Positions 27,801 through 33,759 of a stretch of DNA of 64,000 nt are shown here, piece after piece. The stretch is from NCBI RefSeq assembly GCF_025685655.1, contig NZ_JAGSYG010000004.1:597923-661922 (forward strand). Reading direction: 5' to 3'. The stretch is from Acidicapsa ligni. Its GTDB lineage: Bacteria > Acidobacteriota > Terriglobia > Terriglobales > Acidobacteriaceae. A program made the position numbers and the translations under genes. The notes beneath the pieces are model-generated. The model did not search any database. It saw only the letters and a list, made by a program, of their open reading frames with translations, and was not told the DNA's origin. How positions within the stretch are numbered: the first letter of the stretch is position 1; each line of letters begins with the position of its first letter.

Positions 27801-27989
27801 CGTCTGGGCAACTGCGTAGGGGCGGCTATTGAAGAATCCGTCCTGCAACTTCCAGACAGAATGGCGATACTGCGACATCTGCCGACTGGGATCGACCGCC
27901 CACGCGGTGCAAGTTACCCAGAGCAATAAGAAACATAGTCGGAGTAAACGCGAGGTCTTCAACTTGGCCACCTTGGGGATTCTAGGCAC
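24900..27989 (-). CDS. Two-component sensor histidine kinase with periplasmic beta-propeller
   Basis: 1,029 aa. Signal peptide, then about 650 residues of Reg_prop beta-propeller repeats (for example SDGYLWIGTMDGLVRFDG, DGSLWIGTDFGLV, RQGSLWIGTEAQGIYR). A Y_Y_Y domain with FRYILHGGEKMWHDAGSRRQ follows near 700-755, one membrane helix about 765-785, then a HisKA_3 box RMARELHDTFLQTIQG (His about 813) and a HATPase with DNGVGIDP near 950. This is a NarL-type kinase that reads an extracellular ligand, often a polysaccharide product in Bacteroidota and Acidobacteriota relatives. No response regulator gene lies beside it, so its partner is elsewhere. Confidence 0.93.
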   Translation of the reverse strand: MPRIPKVAKLKTSRLLRLCFLLLWVTCTAWAVDPSRQMSQYRHSVWKLQDGFFNSRPYAVAQTSDGYLWIGTMDGLVRFDGVRFVPYVPEPGDQVSSLRTLSLLGARDGSLWIGTDFGLVHLVGHKLVQYPDSMGRIDAVIERLNGEVWFSRHLLQDPDNVAFCKVVGLKTQCYDRKDGVPLQGGATLMEDASGSLWIGDTVSLTQWRPGSVSTLRLRGLQENPSQGVMAIATLRNGTVLAGISPAGPGLGLEQVVHGALKPFLAPGLDGSSLDVTVLLSDRQGSLWIGTEAQGIYRIRNGKIDRFRSSDGLSGDYIVAFYEDNDGDVWAATTKGLDCFRDLRVTNVPGLGGLGTDEVDSVLATHDGTIWAGGSGDLGSIRNGTISSLQTKKGLPGDQVTSLLEDDRNRLWVGIDNTLNIYENGMFRRINKPDGSPLGFVVGLAEDTKHTVWAEISGSPRRLVQIKNDTVQQEFLSTQVPAARKVAAAPDGALWLGLISGDLGRYANGKLDIFHFGHTGMPGETSRFNQLFVGSDGSVMGATSTGVVAWKNGKQLTMTVKNGLPCDDIQALITDDHGDLWLYAQCGLIDIPRVEVEEWWAKSDSQVQFRLLDSLDGTEAGYAPFNGAAKSPDGHLWFVNGVVLQTVDPSHRMSDVVPPVYVEDMVVDRQTYAVTNGLRLPPIKNELEIDYTAPSFAMPQKIRFRYILHGGEKMWHDAGSRRQAFYNNLSPGKYRFQVIASNSDGVWNTQGTSLSFEVLPAWYQTRIFFIACLVTAICFIWVIYRIRVLQMAKVIGARFDERLSERTRMARELHDTFLQTIQGSKFVVDDGLEEPLNAEKMHGALKQVSGWLEQAIAEGRATLNSLRSSTTLKNELGPALRRAAENGVVPERMTVSVSIIGDARELHPIVRDELYRIGYEAIQNAKAHSHGSRLSIDLTYGQNLTLHVGDNGVGIDPGYAASGREDHHGLQGMRERAARIQGRLTILSSTESGTDISVIVPGNVSFLNPDTGIFANLRRLYRRTIGNHEM

Positions 27990-28186
27990 ACTGTTCCTGG
28001 GTCAGGTTGCAGAGCTAAGTTGATTCCTGCGAACTAATACGTATTTCATCGTGGGCGAACCAGCAACATCCAGCATCAAGCCCATACAATCCGCATCAAC
28101 AAATACTCGCCTTAGAGTTTCACCATAGCGCATTTGGGGCATTCGCGGATCCTCAGAATCTGCTACCGGCGCACTGTAGATTTCTA

Positions 28187-28280
28187 GAGTTCAAACTCCG
28201 AGTTCAAACCCGGATTTCAAGCCCAGACTTCAGGCCCAGACTTCGAGCACCCCGCATCGTTCTCCAACATCGTTCTCCAG
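28187..28280. repeat. 13-base tandem repeat array (5 + 2 units)
   Basis: Five consecutive 13-base units at 28187-28251: GAGTTCAAACTCC, GAGTTCAAACCCG, GATTTCAAGCCCA, GACTTCAGGCCCA, GACTTCGAGCACC. After three bases come two further 13-base units, CATCGTTCTCCAA and CATCGTTCTCCAG (28255-28280). The two sets have the same period but different sequence. The array stands just before the terminator of the TetR gene. Confidence 0.75.
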
Positions 28281-28281
28281 C

Positions 28282-28311
28282 CCAATCCACCAGCGTCGGC
28301 TGGTGGATTGG
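28282..28311 (-). terminator. Hairpin terminator of the TetR gene
   Basis: Perfect 13-base arms CCAATCCACCAGC (28282-28294) and its complement (28299-28311) with a GTCG loop, beginning one base after the TetR stop codon at 28315-28313. Confidence 0.75.
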
Positions 28312-28312
28312 C

Positions 28313-28948
28313 CTAGCCACGCAGGATCGTGGTGAGATAGGTCGTAAGGATAACTTTGTAGTCGGCGACGATGATCGGCTGGTCCTCTGGAGTGGACTCG
28401 GCAAAGAGGCGAGTCATGCCGCTGACAGTTTGGATGACCACATTGGCGCTGAGGAATGCGCGGCCTTCGGTCAGTGCCGGGTTTTTGGCCCGGAATGCGT
28501 TGGCGATAGCGAGGCGAAGCGCGCGTCGGCTCGCAGGGTCGCGTCGGAAGCGAACACGTGCTGTCTGCAGCGCCAGATAGCAGGGATGCTGGTGGACAAC
28601 GCGGAGCATCGTTTCGATGAAAATATTTGCGAACTTCTGCGGAGTCAGGCCTGGGGCCTGATCGATGAGCGACTTCCACTCGGTTTCGATGGCATGGCCG
28701 TATTGCTTCAGCAGCGCAAGGACAACGGAGTTCTTGTCAGGGAAGTAGTGGTAAAGGCCGCCGATAGAAGTGTTGCTGCGCGCCGCGATGGCGGTCATCG
28801 TGGTTGCCTCGAAGCCGACCTCGGCAAATAGACCTGCGGCGACGTCAAGGATAGCTGCGAGAGTTCGCTCGGAGCGCTCCTGCTGCGGTGGCCGGCGAAC
28901 AGCCTTGCTTGGCGTGGCTTTTTTCGGGTTTGACGAAACCGAGGGCAT
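28313..28948 (-). CDS. TetR/AcrR-family regulator of the isochorismatase-MFS pair
   Basis: 211 aa. RSERTLAAILDVAAGLFAEV, GFEATTMTAIAARSNTSIGG and LYHYFPDKNSVVLALL (residues 26-80) are a textbook TetR DNA-binding domain, followed by a C-terminal domain of the tetracyclin-repressor-like kind. It faces the isochorismatase-fold gene at 29009. One copy of the operator-like palindrome covers its own start codon, and a second lies in front of the divergent genes, so it is expected to repress both directions. Confidence 0.92.
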   Translation of the reverse strand: MPSVSSNPKKATPSKAVRRPPQQERSERTLAAILDVAAGLFAEVGFEATTMTAIAARSNTSIGGLYHYFPDKNSVVLALLKQYGHAIETEWKSLIDQAPGLTPQKFANIFIETMLRVVHQHPCYLALQTARVRFRRDPASRRALRLAIANAFRAKNPALTEGRAFLSANVVIQTVSGMTRLFAESTPEDQPIIVADYKVILTTYLTTILRG

Positions 28949-28957
28949 CCTCGTATT
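28936..28957. promoter_or_regulatory. Operator copy over the TetR start codon
   Basis: AAACCGAGG-GCAT-CCTCGTATT, an imperfect copy of the perfect site at 28972. The CAT inside the spacer is the complement of the TetR ATG (28948-28946), so bound repressor would block its own translation start region. Confidence 0.6.
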
Positions 28958-28971
28958 CTAACTCGGAAGGC

Positions 28972-28993
28972 AAACCGAGGGAGTCCTCGGTTT
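28972..28993. promoter_or_regulatory. TetR operator before the isochorismatase-fold gene
   Basis: Perfect inverted repeat AAACCGAGG-GAGT-CCTCGGTTT, ending 15 bases before the GTG at 29009 and just upstream of its AAAAGGAG ribosome binding site. The centre lies 36 bases from the first copy. Confidence 0.75.
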
Positions 28994-29008
28994 ATAAAAG
29001 GAGACAGG

Positions 29009-29578
29009 GTGAGCGATCTGCATCTGGTTACAAAGAAAACAGCGCTGGTAGTAATCGACTTGCAAAAGGGAATTGTCGGGCGACCAATTGTTCCACACGC
29101 GGCACCCGAGATCCTGGAGCGCTCAAGCCGTCTGGCCAGGGCTATACGGGAAAAGGGCGGCACAGTGGTATATGTGCGCGTGGACTTCAACGACTTTCTG
29201 AGGCTGCCTGTCGATCAGCCGCCCGCGATTCCTGAGGGGCCGCTGCCAGCGGAGCTTTCAGAGATTGTGCCGGAAGCGGGGATGTTGCCCGGCGATGCGT
29301 TGATAACAAAGCGGCATCATGGTGCCTTCGCCCGCACCGAACTGGAGAGCCTGTTAAAGACGCATGGCGTGGAAACCGTTGTAATTTGCGGCGTTTCGAC
29401 CAGCGTTGGCGTGGAGTCGACAGCGCGGCAGGGTACAGGATTGGGCTTCGCATTCGTGGTGGTGGAAGATGCGTGCGGCGCGATGACAGTTGAGGAGCAT
29501 GAGTACGCGGTCAGGACAATTTTCCCGCGGCTGTCAAAGGTGCGATCGACGGATCAAGTGATCGCAGCCCTTGCTTAA
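29009..29578 (+). CDS. Isochorismatase-fold hydrolase lacking the cysteine nucleophile
   Basis: 189 aa. The fold is clear: ALVVIDLQKGIVG (catalytic Asp, about residue 16), ITKRHHGAF (Lys, about 100) with its cis-peptide neighbourhood, and VVICGVSTSVGVESTAR near 125-141. In cysteine hydrolases of this superfamily the last motif reads TxxCVxxTA; here Gly replaces the Cys. True isochorismatases such as EntB also lack that Cys, so a hydrolase without thiol chemistry, or a non-catalytic protein, is possible. The GTG start has AAGGAG six bases upstream. The stop overlaps the start of the MFS gene, so they form one operon under the TetR at 28313. Confidence 0.88.
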   Translation: MSDLHLVTKKTALVVIDLQKGIVGRPIVPHAAPEILERSSRLARAIREKGGTVVYVRVDFNDFLRLPVDQPPAIPEGPLPAELSEIVPEAGMLPGDALITKRHHGAFARTELESLLKTHGVETVVICGVSTSVGVESTARQGTGLGFAFVVVEDACGAMTVEEHEYAVRTIFPRLSKVRSTDQVIAALA

Positions 29579-31013
29579 AACCGCGCCCAAAAACGAACCA
29601 AAGACGAAGGCCGCAGAGCGGCTTCCGGCAGGCATCTGGAAGGTTGGGACAGTAGCGATCCTGGGATCGTTTCTGTCCCAACTGGACGCAACGGTAGTCA
29701 ATGTGTCGCTGCCGACGCTGGCTGTGGAACTGCACAGTGCACTTTCGACGATCCAGTGGGTGACGAGCGGATACCTGCTGGCACTGGCGTTGATGCTGCC
29801 GATGAATAGTTGGCTGGTGGAGCGGATCGGCGCAAAGAGGCTGTACGTGTGGTGCTTCGCCACGTTTACGCTGTCGTCGGCGCTATGCGGAGCAGCATGG
29901 TCGGCGGAATCGCTGGTTGGGTTTCGTGTGCTGCAGGGCATGAGTGGCGGCTTGCTGGCCCCTATGGCGCAGATGATGATTGCTCGCGCGGCCGGTAAGC
30001 ACATGGCGCGCGTAATGGGCTATGCGGCACTGCCGATTCTACTGGGTCCGATTTTGGGACCGGTGCTGGCTGGAACAATTCTGCAACATGCTTCGTGGCG
30101 TTGGCTCTTCCTGGTCAATGTGCCGGTATGCCTGGCGGGAATCGTAATGGCGGTGTTGTTTCTGCCGGATGATAGCGGCGAGCGCAGGCTGCGTGCCTTC
30201 GATGGCATGGGGTTCGCGCTGCTGTCGCCAGGGCTTGTGCTGTTTCTTTACAGTAGCGACCATTTGCAGGAGACGACTGGGCGCGTGCTGATGGGTATTG
30301 CGGCAGTGCTGCTGGGGCTGTTTGTGCGGCATGGCATGGTGAAGGGCGAAGGCGCGCTTCTGGATCTGGAGCTGTTTCAGCGGAAGGTGTTTGCTACCGC
30401 AGCCTCGACACAGTTTCTGTCGAATGGCGTTTCCTATGCCGCGCAGATGCTTGTGCCTTTCTACCTAATCCGTGTGTGCGGAAAATCGCCAAGCGAGACG
30501 GGTCTAATGCTGGCGCCGCTGGGCCTGGGAATGGTGTGCGTCTACCCGATGATGGGGAAGCTCACGCAGCGTTTTGGGATTCGGCGGGTGGCGGCGACAG
30601 GGGCCGCGCTGGCGCTGGCGGGGCTTGTGCCGATGGTATTCCTGGCGAACTACGGGTTAGTGACGGCGGTGTTTGTGGCGGCGCTGGTGGTGCGTGGTTT
30701 GGGGCAGGGCGCTGTCGGAATTCCGTCGATCACGGCGGCCTACGCTTCGGTGCCGAAACGCGAGCTGCCGATGGCGACGACTTCGCTTAATATTGTGCAG
30801 CGGCTGGGCGGACCGACGCTGACTACGGCGTGCGCGACCTTCCTGGCGTGGCGTATGAGGCTAGGCGGCGGCGATTCGGCAAAGGCATTTGTGGCAGGGT
30901 TTGCGCTGCTTTGCGGGCTACAGGCGCTGGTGCTGTTGTCGGCGCTACAGTTGCCGACGCGCGTGGAGAGCCCAGTAAACGAGAAGATGCAGTTGGATGC
31001 AGCGGCTGAGTAG
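29571..31013 (+). CDS. MFS drug transporter, DHA2 (EmrB/QacA) family
   Basis: 480 aa with about 14 hydrophobic segments. SQLDATVVNVSLPTLAVEL (residues 37-55) is the DHA2 motif D1-type sequence, WVTSGYLLALALMLP follows, and FRVLQGMSGGLLAPM is the motif C/B region of proton antiporters. It probably exports a drug or toxic metabolite through the inner membrane. It starts with TTG at 29571 inside the last codons of the isochorismatase-fold gene, so it is translationally coupled. Regulation by the adjacent TetR is inferred from the operator pair. Confidence 0.92.
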   Translation: MLKTAPKNEPKTKAAERLPAGIWKVGTVAILGSFLSQLDATVVNVSLPTLAVELHSALSTIQWVTSGYLLALALMLPMNSWLVERIGAKRLYVWCFATFTLSSALCGAAWSAESLVGFRVLQGMSGGLLAPMAQMMIARAAGKHMARVMGYAALPILLGPILGPVLAGTILQHASWRWLFLVNVPVCLAGIVMAVLFLPDDSGERRLRAFDGMGFALLSPGLVLFLYSSDHLQETTGRVLMGIAAVLLGLFVRHGMVKGEGALLDLELFQRKVFATAASTQFLSNGVSYAAQMLVPFYLIRVCGKSPSETGLMLAPLGLGMVCVYPMMGKLTQRFGIRRVAATGAALALAGLVPMVFLANYGLVTAVFVAALVVRGLGQGAVGIPSITAAYASVPKRELPMATTSLNIVQRLGGPTLTTACATFLAWRMRLGGGDSAKAFVAGFALLCGLQALVLLSALQLPTRVESPVNEKMQLDAAAE

Positions 31014-31097
31014 CTTCTAAAGCCAATTTTCAGTGGGATGACACGCGGTAGTGCCACTGCTCGCCAACTGAATTTTGCCAAGCAAATTTTATAAGAT

Positions 31098-31174
31098 TGG
31101 TCGGGGAGAGAGGATTCGAACCTCCGACCCCCTGGTCCCGAACCAGGTGCTCTACCAGGCTGAGCCACTCCCCG
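31098..31174 (-). tRNA. tRNA-Pro(CGG)
   Basis: On the minus strand the acceptor stem CGGGGAG pairs with CTCCCCG, the anticodon loop TTCGGGA sits on the stem CCTGG/CCAGG, and GGTTCGAATCC is the T loop. The anticodon CGG reads proline CCG codons. The discriminator base is A, and a CCA end is encoded (31100-31098). The cloverleaf closes fully, so the gene looks functional. Confidence 0.96.
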
Positions 31175-31214
31175 ACGTGTTGGTTAATCCCCGGTAATGT
31201 TGATTTTAACGCAT

Positions 31215-31580
31215 TCAGGCAGATGCCGCAAACTGAGCAGAATTGGGACCATTGGGACCAACTGGCAATTTGATTGACAAATCTGCCCCGGTATTCTGGC
31301 CTGCAAACAGACCCATTTCTGACGCCATCCGCTGACGGAACCCATCTTGGAAGTGCGTATAGATTGAGGTAGTTCGCAGATTTGCATGTCCCACCCATTC
31401 GGTAATCAAGTCGCCCGGAACACCACTTGCCTGCAAAACTGAGACCCGGCCATGTTCTGCGATAGAGCGAGTGTAGATGCCCTGTACGAAGCTGGTAAGG
31501 GCATCCGAGCGAACGCCTCCAAGCTCTTCACTTTTTGATCTGAGGATGTAAGAGCCCGGACAACACCCCGACGTGTCCAC
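31215..31580 (-). pseudogene. Tyrosine recombinase/integrase remnant next to tRNA-Pro
   Basis: Only the C-terminal part of a phage-type integrase can be recognised: HGRVSVLQASGVPGDLITEW, VGHANLRTTSIYTHFQDGF, with the nucleophile Tyr in SIYTHF. The expected LHxxRHGRVS box is broken. In the shown frame the residues before HGRVS are SIAE, whereas a neighbouring frame at 31477-31460 reads LHSLYR, so an insertion has separated the box from the rest. No N-terminal or core-binding domain is seen. It lies on the 5' side of the tRNA, about 40 bases away, and marks an old integration event. Confidence 0.75.
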
Positions 31581-31602
31581 GCCCCGACCAGACTCAGCTT
31601 TC

Positions 31603-32160
31603 CTAAAGTTGTTCGCCGAGTTCCTTTTCGACGCGCTCCATAGTCAACCTGTCGGCTCTAAAGAGAGGGTTACGAGCGGCATGTGACACGGCTTCGAGAG
31701 CAGATCGTACTTGAGCAGGAGTTAGTTCAGCTACGCCCAACGCGCTGGCGGATGCAGACCTAACACGATAGTCCGAAGAAGATAACAATTTCAGCAGCTC
31801 TGAGAACTGCTTTTCGTCTCCCATTAAGAAAAGAGCATCGGCGAAGCCAACTCTCGCATTGTCATCTGTTTCTGTTTCTAGTGCGTGTTGTATCTCTGCA
31901 ATATACTTCCTGCCATCCAACTGAGCGATAGCCCCCGCTGCATAGGCCCTAACTAAAGCATTTTCATCTTGAAGTTTTGCAGCGATCAGCGGGAGTGCCT
32001 TTCTATCACCGATCTGGTCTAGGCTTTCAAGTGTGACGATTCTGACCAGGAACGCGGAGTCGCCCAATAATGGATAAAGCCAAGGCACCGCTATAGATTC
32101 TTCTTCATGAAGAGAGCCGAGACACTCGACCGCTGAATATCGAACGGATCCGGTCGCCAC
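31603..32160 (-). CDS. HEAT-repeat protein
   Basis: 185 aa made of about five HEAT/PBS-lyase-type helical pairs: VRYSAVECLGSLHEEE, FLVRIVTLESLDQIGDRKAL, ALVRAYAAGAIAQLDG, NARVGFADALFLMGDE, YRVRSASASALGVAEL. Such repeats bind other proteins, and HEAT proteins are listed among the immunity partners of polymorphic toxins. There is no signal peptide. The start is uncertain: GTG at 32160 is used, but the frame stays open upstream through a GC-rich block at 32161-32233. It follows the FHDG protein gene on the same strand in the RHS patch, so an immunity or adaptor role is possible but unproven. Confidence 0.75.
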   Translation of the reverse strand: MATGSVRYSAVECLGSLHEEESIAVPWLYPLLGDSAFLVRIVTLESLDQIGDRKALPLIAAKLQDENALVRAYAAGAIAQLDGRKYIAEIQHALETETDDNARVGFADALFLMGDEKQFSELLKLLSSSDYRVRSASASALGVAELTPAQVRSALEAVSHAARNPLFRADRLTMERVEKELGEQL

Positions 32161-32233
32161 GGATGCCAGATGGAGGCTCCAGACGCAGCGAGGCCGCCCC
32201 CAGAGGGAAGGCCTGCCGACGTAGGAGAGGGAG

Positions 32234-32647
32234 CTATACGATTGCGCCAGCGAACTTACGATCCAACGATTCGCGACGATGTAAAAGGTCTACAGACTCG
32301 GCTAGCAGGACGCAACTGGCCCCATAAGACGGATTGATCTCTAAAACGATGAGGTTCTGTTCTAGGGCCTTAGCCAAGAGTTTCTGCGCCTGATCCTGAC
32401 CGGTTGCTCCCTCCGCCAGCCCATAGGCCCTCGTGATGTCCTGGAGAGTGAGTTCCTCCTTTTGACGCGTCACCACTTCGAAAACGATGTTTCCAGCTTT
32501 GAAGCCATCCGCTGCCAGAGCCACCACGCCATTAGCGACAACAAGAAAAGGCTGTCTCTCTTCGGTGCTCAGGAACACCTGGACGGACTTCTGATCTATC
32601 AGAAGTCCGTCCAACCAACCGTCGTGGAATTGATCGTAATTCTTCAT
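32234..32647 (-). CDS. Small FHDG protein, possible immunity-type protein
   Basis: 137 aa, ATG at 32647 with GAGGAG about ten bases upstream (the frame continues to a TTG at 32689). The sequence starts MKNYDQFHDGWLDGLLID, continues as beta-rich VQVFLSTEERQPFLVVANGV, then FKAGNIVFEVVTR, and ends in a charged helix region. No catalytic motif, signal or membrane segment is present. I do not recognise a named family. Size, single-domain build and place downstream of an RHS gene resemble immunity proteins of polymorphic toxin loci. A 32-base palindrome (32581-32612) lies inside the gene. Confidence 0.65.
   Translation of the reverse strand: MKNYDQFHDGWLDGLLIDQKSVQVFLSTEERQPFLVVANGVVALAADGFKAGNIVFEVVTRQKEELTLQDITRAYGLAEGATGQDQAQKLLAKALEQNLIVLEINPSYGASCVLLAESVDLLHRRESLDRKFAGAIV
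32581..32612. repeat. Perfect palindrome inside a coding region
   Basis: GGACGGACTTCTGAT, two bases CT, then the exact complement ATCAGAAGTCCGTCC. The 15-base arms lie 36-67 bases inside the small FHDG protein gene. Confidence 0.8.
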
Positions 32648-32685
32648 CTTGTTCGACTCCTCATTGCGGCTTAGATCGGTGGGCT

Positions 32686-33000
32686 TCAAGGGCCGTCCCG
32701 ATCCACGATCTTCGTGAGTCGGCGGCTACCATCTGCGGGACGCCCGATGTCATGTGCATGGGGATCGCCCTGACTGTGATCGTGCCCATGATCCACGTCG
32801 GTTTCTGGATGCCCGTCTGGTTCGTACCTTCTAGCCTGTTTGGGACTTCCATCCGGCTGTGCCGTCTGCGACTAGGAGCCAGGTTGTCCAGTCCAAGGAT
32901 TCGACGTAGGCTGATTGGTCTGCGTTCCTGGTGTTGCTGCCGCAGTCGTCGGAGCTGGCGTTGCGCCGACGGGCGCTGCGGGTGGCGGAGGCGGCAGTCA
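32686..33000 (-). pseudogene. Decayed reading frame downstream of the RHS locus
   Basis: One minus-strand frame from the TGA at 33000-32998 to the TGA at 32688-32686 reads like protein: PPPPPAAPVGATPAPTT, TPGTQTNQPTSNPWTGQPGS, then after an in-frame TAG (32874-32872) SQTAQPDGSPKQ, HPETDVDHGHDHSQGDPHAH and RLTKIVDRDGP. A Pro/Ala/Thr-rich part followed by a His/Asp-rich tail suggests the worn C-terminus of a secreted or surface protein. No start codon with a ribosome binding site and no known family were found, so the call is tentative. The adjoining 33001-33260 stretch holds no supported gene. Confidence 0.35.
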
Positions 33001-33260
33001 GGGCCGCGAAGCGGTCGGAGCGAGAGCGCAGAGCCTTGAACGGACGCCAGAGCGCAGGGTATTTCGGCCACCAACGCCCCGGCCCTGTGTTTTCAACACG
33101 TTCACGCACAGCAACCGCCGCGTTTACGCAGAACCTCCACCGAAGCCCATTTTTTCCTCTTAGCCGCTGATTCCACACGCGTTCACCCACAGCAACCTGT
33201 AAACACCAGTGTTTTCCCATCTTGCAGCTGTAGATCGCTCATTTCATTGTGGTTCCCGCA

Positions 33261-33312
33261 GAGGAACCTAAAGTTCCTCCACAGCTCCCATTCGGGGGTG
33301 ACGTGTCACCCC
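33261..33312. terminator. Two adjacent hairpins, possible end of the RHS transcript
   Basis: GAGGAAC-N5-GTTCCTC at 33261-33279 and GGGGTGAC-GT-GTCACCCC at 33295-33312. They lie downstream of the small membrane protein gene and have no clear T-tract, so termination is only a possibility. Confidence 0.4.
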
Positions 33313-33419
33313 TATTCCGATGCCGGAGGCAGCGCGCTCTTTCTCCCGGTCGCCACAGGCCGCCGAATGCAGGCCAACGACACAGTAAGGCATCAGGGAA
33401 GGACCTCATTACTGGACTT

Positions 33420-33755
33420 CTACTCCTGTCTTGATGGCTTACGTCTGTGCTTTCGAAACCCATTTAGGCACACCTTTACTCCGATCAAGAATGGCACCGC
33501 AGAAAGGATCCCGAACGCCAACGATTGCTTTTCGTATGCGACAGCCAAGAAGCCGACCCCGCATAGGATAAAGGCAATGCCGAACATCCAAGCGCCTATC
33601 CTCTGCACAAGAGGAGCGTCGGGTGAGCCTTTCCACAAGAACACATCAACATCTCGTGTGTTTCGAAGTGGATCGGGCCAAACAGTATTACGTTGCTTCG
33701 CCTCGATCTCTTCGAGGAGCCTCTCTTGAGCGGAGATTTTGACTTTTCTCATCAT
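33420..33755 (-). CDS. Small two-helix membrane protein following the RHS gene
   Basis: 111 aa from the tandem ATG ATG at 33755/33752, directly after the RHS stop at 33762-33760. A charged N-terminal half (VKISAQERLLEEIEAKQRN) precedes two membrane segments, IGAWMFGIAFILCGVGFLAV and FGILSAVPFLIGVKVCL, and a basic tail RKHRRKPSRQE. No enzyme motif is seen. The tight spacing means co-expression with the RHS gene, and the place is that of an immunity gene, yet membrane immunity fits best if the toxin attacks membranes, which is unknown. The family is not recognised. Confidence 0.7.
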   Translation of the reverse strand: MMRKVKISAQERLLEEIEAKQRNTVWPDPLRNTRDVDVFLWKGSPDAPLVQRIGAWMFGIAFILCGVGFLAVAYEKQSLAFGILSAVPFLIGVKVCLNGFRKHRRKPSRQE

Positions 33756-33759
33756 TTGC

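Larger units (their letters stand above)
27990..28312. other. Intergenic region with 13-base tandem repeats
   Basis: 323 bases without a gene. The left two thirds hold nothing recognisable beyond a likely promoter for the kinase gene. The right part holds the 13-base tandem array at 28187-28280 and the hairpin at 28282-28311, both listed separately. Confidence 0.5.

Noticed and set aside
28187..28280. CRISPR array
   Set aside because: Repeats are 13 bases and directly adjacent, with no spacers and no cas genes.
31030..31398. Minus-strand frame reading GEWLSLVEHLVRDQGVGGSN
   Set aside because: That peptide is a translation of the tRNA-Pro gene, a common false call.
33239..33463. Small minus-strand frame after the membrane protein gene
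   Set aside because: It has an Arg/Gly-rich composition, overlaps the end of the membrane protein gene, and its sequence crosses two hairpins.
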